Source of the DNA: Clostridia bacterium | Lineage (GTDB): Bacteria; Bacillota; Clostridia; Oscillospirales; CAG-272 | Direction: 5' to 3' | NCBI GenBank assembly: GCA_017556745.1 | Contig: JAFYMF010000038.1 | Location: 1-43,997 of the forward strand | DNA length: 43,997 bases | In this document: positions 39,899 to 43,997 of the stretch, piece by piece | Layout: each line of letters opens with the position of its first letter | How positions within the stretch are numbered: position 1 is the stretch's first letter | The notes under the pieces: generated by a model | What the model saw: the letters and a program-made list of their open reading frames with translations, nothing else | What the model was told of the DNA's origin: nothing | Database searches by the model: none | Translations under genes and position numbers: made by a program

Positions 39899-42529
39899 AT
39901 GAGCAAAAAGTTTGTTTATCTCTTCAAAGAGGGCGACGCTTCCATGCGTGAGCTTCTCGGCGGTAAGGGTGCTAACCTTGCTGAAATGACCAAGATCGGT
40001 CTTCCCGTTCCCCAGGGCTTTACCGTTACTACTGAGGCTTGTACCCAGTACTATGAAGACGGCAGAAAGATCAATGATGACATTCAGGCAGAGATCATGG
40101 AGTACATCGACAAGATGGAAGAGATCACCGGCAAGAAGTTCGGTGATAAGGAGAATCCTCTCCTCGTTTCCGTTCGTTCCGGTGCTCGTGCATCCATGCC
40201 CGGTATGATGGACACTATTCTTAACCTCGGTCTTAACGAAGAGGTTGTTGCTACCATGTCCGCTAAGTCCGGCAATCCCCGTTGGGCTTGGGACTGCTAC
40301 AGAAGATTCATCCAGATGTACTCCGACGTTGTTATGGAAGTTGGTAAGAAGTACTTCGAGGAGCTCATCGACAAGATGAAGGAAGAGAAGGGCGTAACTC
40401 AGGACGTTGAGCTTACCGCTGACGATCTTAAGGAGCTTGCAGGCCAGTTCAAGGCTGAGTACAAGGCTAAGATCGGTAAGGACTTCCCCTCTGATCCTAA
40501 GGAGCAGCTCATGGGCGCAGTTGAGGCAGTATTCCGTTCTTGGGACAACCCCCGTGCAAACGTATACCGCCGCGACAACGATATCCCTTATTCTTGGGGT
40601 ACCGCTGTTAACGTACAGATGATGGCTTTCGGTAACATGGGTGATAACTGTGGTACCGGTGTTGCATTTACCCGTGACCCTGCTACCGGTGAGCGCGGTC
40701 TTATGGGTGAGTTCCTTACCAATGCACAGGGTGAGGACGTTGTTGCAGGTGTTCGTACTCCTATGCCCATCGCTGAGATGGCACAGAAGTTCCCCGCAGC
40801 ATTCGAGGAATTCAATAAGGTTTGTGCAATTCTTGAAGATCACTACAGAGACATGCAGGATATGGAGTTCACCGTTGAGGACGGCAAGCTTTACATGCTT
40901 CAGACCCGTAACGGTAAGAGAACTGCTAAGGCTGCTCTTAAGATCGCGTGTGACCTCGTTGACGAGGGCATGATCGATGAGAAGCAGGCAGTTGCTATGA
41001 TCGATCCCCGTAACCTTGACACTCTTCTTCATCCCCAGTTCGACACCAAGGCTCTTAAGGCTGCTACTCCTGCAGGTAAGGGTCTCGGCGCATCTCCCGG
41101 CGCTGCTTGCGGTAAGGTAGTATTCACCGCAGAGGACGCTGAGGCTTGGAACGCTAGAGGCGAGAAGGTTGTTCTCGTTCGTCTTGAGACTTCTCCCGAG
41201 GATATCACCGGTATGAAGGCTTCTCAGGGTATTCTTACCGTTCGTGGCGGTATGACCTCTCACGCAGCAGTTGTTGCACGTGGTATGGGTACTTGCTGCG
41301 TATCCGGTTGCGGCGATATCATTATGGACGAGGAGAACAAGAAGTTCACTCTCGCAGGCAAGACCTACGTTGAGGGCGACTTTATCTCCATCGACGGTTC
41401 CACCGGTAACATTTACGATGGCATCATCCCCACCGTTGACGCTGAGATCGCAGGCGAGTTCGGCAGAATCATGGCGTGGGCTGACAAATACAGAACCCTT
41501 AAGGTTCGTACCAATGCAGACACTCCCGCAGACGCTAAGAAGGCTCGCGAGCTTGGTGCAGAGGGTATTGGTCTTTGCCGTACCGAGCACATGTTCTTCG
41601 AGGCAGAGAGAATCGCTGCATTCCGTGAGATGATCTGCTCCGACACTGTTGAGGCAAGAGAGGCTGCACTTGCAAAGATCCTTCCTTACCAGCAGAGCGA
41701 CTTCGAGAAGCTCTATGAGGCTCTCGAGGGTAACCCCGTATGTATCCGTTTCCTTGATCCTCCTCTCCACGAGTTCGTTCCTACTGAAGAGGCTGATATC
41801 GCAGCTCTCGCTCAGGCTCAGGGCAAGACCGTTGAGGACATCAAGAACATCATTTCTTCTCTTCACGAGTTCAACCCCATGATGGGTCACCGTGGATGCC
41901 GTCTTGCAGTTACCTATCCCGAAATTGCAAAGATGCAGACCACCGCAGTTATCCGTGCAGCTATCAACGTTAAGAAGGCTCACGCTGACTGGAACATCGT
42001 TCCCGAGATCATGATTCCCCTTACCGGTGAGGTTAAGGAGATGAAGTTCGTTAAGGATATCGTTGTTGCTACCGCTGACGCTGAGATCGCTGCTGCAGGC
42101 GCTGATCTTAAGTACGAAGTAGGTACCATGATGGAGATTCCTCGTGCATGTCTCACCGCTGATGACATTGCTAAGGAGGCTGAGTTCTTCTGCTTCGGTA
42201 CTAACGACCTTACTCAGATGACCTTCGGCTTCTCTCGTGACGATGCCGGCAAGTTCCTTTCCGCATACTACGACAGCAAGATCTATGAGAACGATCCCTT
42301 CGCTAAGCTCGACCAGACCGGCGTAGGTAAGCTCATGGATATGGCTGTAACTCTCGGTAAGAAGACCCGTCCTTCCATTCACTGCGGTATCTGCGGTGAG
42401 CACGGCGGCGACCCCGTATCCGTTGAGTTCTGCCACAAGATCGGTCTTGACTACGTATCTTGTTCTCCCTTCCGTGTGCCGATAGCTCGTCTTGCTGCTG
42501 CACAGGCTGCAATTAAGGAATCTAAGTAA
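39899..42529 (+). CDS. ppdK: Pyruvate, phosphate dikinase
   Basis: The enzyme interconverts pyruvate, ATP and Pi with PEP, AMP and PPi, and is central to carbon flow in many clostridia. The 876 residues match the family length. The ATP-grasp domain starts with GGKGANLAEMTKIGLPVPQGF. The phosphohistidine is in GGMTSHAAVVARGMG near 455. The PEP/pyruvate barrel ends with the catalytic Cys segment CGICGEHGGDP at 829-839. No domain is missing. Codon use is strongly biased, like E2/E3/E1 and rplL. The terminator follows the stop; the 3' end of the gene is repeated at 43736-43784. Confidence 0.97.
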   Translation: MSKKFVYLFKEGDASMRELLGGKGANLAEMTKIGLPVPQGFTVTTEACTQYYEDGRKINDDIQAEIMEYIDKMEEITGKKFGDKENPLLVSVRSGARASMPGMMDTILNLGLNEEVVATMSAKSGNPRWAWDCYRRFIQMYSDVVMEVGKKYFEELIDKMKEEKGVTQDVELTADDLKELAGQFKAEYKAKIGKDFPSDPKEQLMGAVEAVFRSWDNPRANVYRRDNDIPYSWGTAVNVQMMAFGNMGDNCGTGVAFTRDPATGERGLMGEFLTNAQGEDVVAGVRTPMPIAEMAQKFPAAFEEFNKVCAILEDHYRDMQDMEFTVEDGKLYMLQTRNGKRTAKAALKIACDLVDEGMIDEKQAVAMIDPRNLDTLLHPQFDTKALKAATPAGKGLGASPGAACGKVVFTAEDAEAWNARGEKVVLVRLETSPEDITGMKASQGILTVRGGMTSHAAVVARGMGTCCVSGCGDIIMDEENKKFTLAGKTYVEGDFISIDGSTGNIYDGIIPTVDAEIAGEFGRIMAWADKYRTLKVRTNADTPADAKKARELGAEGIGLCRTEHMFFEAERIAAFREMICSDTVEAREAALAKILPYQQSDFEKLYEALEGNPVCIRFLDPPLHEFVPTEEADIAALAQAQGKTVEDIKNIISSLHEFNPMMGHRGCRLAVTYPEIAKMQTTAVIRAAINVKKAHADWNIVPEIMIPLTGEVKEMKFVKDIVVATADAEIAAAGADLKYEVGTMMEIPRACLTADDIAKEAEFFCFGTNDLTQMTFGFSRDDAGKFLSAYYDSKIYENDPFAKLDQTGVGKLMDMAVTLGKKTRPSIHCGICGEHGGDPVSVEFCHKIGLDYVSCSPFRVPIARLAAAQAAIKESK

Positions 42530-42548
42530 TTAGATTTATAAAGCATAA
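42500..42548 (+). repeat. ppdK 3'-end repeat, copy 1 (in the gene)
   Basis: This spans the last nine codons of ppdK, the stop and 19 nt beyond. It matches 43736-43784 at 45 of 49 positions. Confidence 0.9.
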
Positions 42549-42550
42549 CG

Positions 42551-42585
42551 AATCCCTCTGCTGAAAACTCGGCAGAGGGATTTTT
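42551..42585 (+). terminator. Terminator after ppdK
   Basis: AATCCCTCTGCTGA pairs with TCGGCAGAGGGATT (14 bp, one G-T) around an AAAC loop and runs into TTTTTG. Confidence 0.93.
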
Positions 42586-42596
42586 GTATGTCCTTT

Positions 42597-42617
42597 AATC
42601 CAACGATTCGTTGGATT
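42597..42617 (+). terminator. Small hairpin with T run, second terminator or operator
   Basis: AATCCAACG and CGTTGGATT are a 9-bp inverted repeat with a 3-nt loop, followed by TTT. It stands between the ppdK terminator and the promoter of the HTH gene. It may back up termination or be the operator for the HTH protein itself. Confidence 0.5.
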
Positions 42618-42635
42618 TTTCCAAAAATACGGTTG

Positions 42636-42664
42636 TTGATTCAATTACGGAGGTATGTTATACT
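42636..42664 (+). promoter_or_regulatory. Promoter of the HTH regulator
   Basis: TTGATT (42636-42641) and TATACT (42659-42664) are 17 bp apart, about 45 nt before the ATG. Confidence 0.75.
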
Positions 42665-42713
42665 ATCATCAAGCAAGGTACCTACGCTGAATTATCCGAA
42701 AGGAGCAATAACT

Positions 42714-43712
42714 ATGGAAATGAATATAGGAAACAAAATCCGAGAACTGCGGAAGAAAAAGGGAATCACACAGGAACAACTTGCATCTGCTCTCGGTGTC
42801 ACTTCACAGGCGGTTTCCAAATGGGAAATGAGCACCGGATATCCGGATATCGCCATGCTCCCGGTGATCGCGGGGTATTTTGGAGTGAGTATGGATACGC
42901 TGTTCAATTATGATGCGGATAAGCTGGATGAAAACATCATGAACGTGCTGTATCATTCCAGAGGCGGGAAGCCGTTTGAGAAAGCAGAAAAAATACTTTT
43001 GGAGGGAATCGCCGATTATCCCAGCGGACATATTCTCAAGCGTGAACTGCTTGAATGGTATGCAGGAGAAATCCGGGCCCATAGCAGAACCGATCTTGTG
43101 GAAAAAGCATTGGAGCTGGGCAAGCAGATCTGCGAAGAATGTGAGGATTCATTCATCTATCTTGGTGTCATGGGCGATATGGCTGATATCTATATTACAA
43201 CCGGTCGATATGAGGAAGGAAAAAAGCTGATCGAGTCCATGCCGTATCGATATCATCTCGACATCTGCGATAAAATGCGATGTTCTGTCAGGTTTCTGAA
43301 AAATGAGGAACGTCTGCATGAAGTACGAAGCTGGAAGCAATGGGCACAGCAGGAATTGGTTATGGTATGTGGAAGTGAAGGAATGTGTTTCTATGAAATG
43401 GGAGACTATGAAAATGCAATTCTTTCATTTGAGGAAGCTGTTCATGTTATTGAACCGTTTCTGCATAGAAAACTGCCGGACGAATACAGACTTCTGAAAC
43501 ATGAAATCAGTCAAGGCGATATAACGGTGAGAATTGCCGCCTGTTACTATAAAATGGGCAGATTTGAGGAATGTGACGCTGCGCTCGAAAAAGCGTATCA
43601 CCTGATAAGAGATCAATTCAGCGATGAATTTTGGAATACACATAGAACAGTAGAGCTGTACAGAGCCCCGTATCACGAAATGGGTCTCGACGAATACAAG
43701 CCATGCATCTGA
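42714..43712 (+). CDS. HTH (Cro/CI) regulator with TPR-like C-terminal domain
   Basis: The ATG at 42714 has AAAGGAG upstream; the open frame extends further back to 42588 but without a site, and a second Met follows two codons later. The 332-residue protein has an XRE-type helix-turn-helix at about 4-60 (RELRKKKGITQEQLASALGVTSQAVSKWE). A linker leads to about 240 residues of helical pairs that resemble TPR repeats (YEMGDYENAILSFEEAV, then YKMGRFEECDAALEKAY). Such regulators often respond to a peptide or partner protein. It is monocistronic and flanked by the two ppdK tail copies, with A/T-leaning codons unlike ppdK, which suggests transfer. Confidence 0.88.
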   Translation: MEMNIGNKIRELRKKKGITQEQLASALGVTSQAVSKWEMSTGYPDIAMLPVIAGYFGVSMDTLFNYDADKLDENIMNVLYHSRGGKPFEKAEKILLEGIADYPSGHILKRELLEWYAGEIRAHSRTDLVEKALELGKQICEECEDSFIYLGVMGDMADIYITTGRYEEGKKLIESMPYRYHLDICDKMRCSVRFLKNEERLHEVRSWKQWAQQELVMVCGSEGMCFYEMGDYENAILSFEEAVHVIEPFLHRKLPDEYRLLKHEISQGDITVRIAACYYKMGRFEECDAALEKAYHLIRDQFSDEFWNTHRTVELYRAPYHEMGLDEYKPCI

Positions 43713-43735
43713 TCACATTCCCTATGCTAACACCA

Positions 43736-43784
43736 GCACAGGCTGCAATCAAAGAATCTAAATAATTAGATTTATAAAGCAAAA
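43736..43784 (+). repeat. ppdK 3'-end repeat, copy 2 (outside any gene)
   Basis: It keeps the codons for AQAAIKESK and the stop, then 19 nt of matching trailer. Three of the four differences are synonymous (ATT/ATC, AAG/AAA twice); the fourth is after the stop. It has no ppdK body upstream. Confidence 0.9.
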
Positions 43785-43787
43785 TTT

Positions 43788-43818
43788 ATCCGCCCGAATT
43801 TCTTCGGGCGGATTTTTT
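43788..43818 (+). terminator. Terminator after the second ppdK tail
   Basis: An 11-bp stem (ATCCGCCCGAA with TTCGGGCGGAT) with a TTTC loop continues into TTTTT. It is different in sequence from the ppdK terminator at 42551. Confidence 0.92.
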
Positions 43819-43836
43819 ATGGCAACAGGTGGTTGC

Positions 43837-43864
43837 TTGTTTTTTGGAACTCTTATGATATAAT
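43837..43864 (+). promoter_or_regulatory. Promoter of the last HTH gene
   Basis: TTGTTT (43837-43842) and TATAAT (43859-43864) are 16 bp apart, with TG one base before TATAAT giving an extended -10. Confidence 0.7.
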
Positions 43865-43885
43865 AGGTATTGAGGTGATAATGCT

Positions 43886-43997
43886 ATGGAAACAAAAGAT
43901 ATTATTCTTGAACTTAGAACGAGGAAAGGACTATCCCAAGACGAACTTGCGGAGAAAGTGTTTGTAACCCGTCAGGCAGTTTCCCGTTGGGAGAACG
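43886..43997 (+). CDS. HTH (Cro/CI) regulator, N-terminal fragment
   Basis: An ATG with GAGGTGAT upstream opens 37 codons that run off the window. They encode an XRE-type helix-turn-helix (KDIILELRTRKGLSQDELAEK, then FVTRQAVSRWEN). The tryptophan-glutamate end of the recognition helix matches the complete HTH protein upstream in style, but the sequences differ enough to be separate families. What follows is not visible. Confidence 0.85.
   Translation, partial: METKDIILELRTRKGLSQDELAEKVFVTRQAVSRWEN

Noticed and set aside
39890..42436. 848-codon leftward open frame
   Set aside because: It is antisense to ppdK, whose every motif is intact; no start signal and low-complexity translation.
1..43997. 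tRNA, rRNA, CRISPR array or complete IS element
   Set aside because: I looked for cloverleaf-like ends, regularly spaced repeats and transposase frames and saw none; a dedicated scan was not possible.

Overview
The window reads as a piece of a low-to-mid GC Bacillota chromosome, most likely class Clostridia and probably an anaerobic gut-type organism. The reasons are strong AAGGAGG-type ribosome sites, frequent TTG/GTG starts, an L10-leader-controlled rplJ-rplL pair, EF-P with Lys32, a pyruvate phosphate dikinase close in length to the clostridial enzyme, a CD1247-like Cys/Asp-rich protein, and DUF6809 and TnpV proteins typical of gut Bacillota mobile elements. No tRNA, rRNA, CRISPR array or complete insertion sequence was seen.

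Region 1 (1-14.1 kb) looks like an accessory island. It opens with the start of a ParB-like gene preceded by a structured terminator-like leader, then an isolated AAA ATPase with a DUF234-like tail. A long leftward block follows: two paralogous ECF sigma/anti-sigma pairs (13.1-9.9 kb) feed about thirteen small lipoproteins or membrane proteins with almost no gaps, ending at a strong hairpin at 2.1 kb. The block carries signs of growth and decay by duplication: a 66-bp repeat covering RBS plus signal peptide, a headless coding remnant, and a signal peptide that stops after 17 codons. DUF6809 and TnpV genes sit at its upstream edge. Codon use is A/T-ending compared with the core genes to the right.

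Region 2 (14.2-22.1 kb) is a complete lipoate-dependent 2-oxoacid dehydrogenase module. lplA diverges from an operon encoding E2, E3 and a single-chain E1 alpha-beta fusion, followed by a metallo-beta-lactamase-fold protein and nagB. A structured leader of about 100 nt with no family I recognise precedes E2. The likely logic is oxidative decarboxylation of a 2-oxoacid (pyruvate or an acetoin-like substrate), with lipoyl attachment encoded next door.

Region 3 (22.1-39.6 kb) holds mostly housekeeping and transport genes: an EamA permease, a MATE exporter, a heterodimeric ABC exporter, a helical bundle protein, rpiB, a cell-wall amidase, rplJ-rplL split away from rpoBC, an MscS-like channel that lacks its middle domain, an orphan family-5 solute-binding lipoprotein, a cytoplasmic GH20-like hexosaminidase, the Cys/Asp-rich protein, efp and an M3 peptidase. 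Intrinsic terminators, many bidirectional, separate nearly every unit.

Region 4 (39.7 kb to the end) is ppdK with a hairpin leader, then an HTH regulator with a helical, TPR-like C-terminal region bracketed by a second, synonymously diverged copy of the ppdK 3' end, then the start of another HTH regulator. This looks like a cassette inserted at the ppdK tail.
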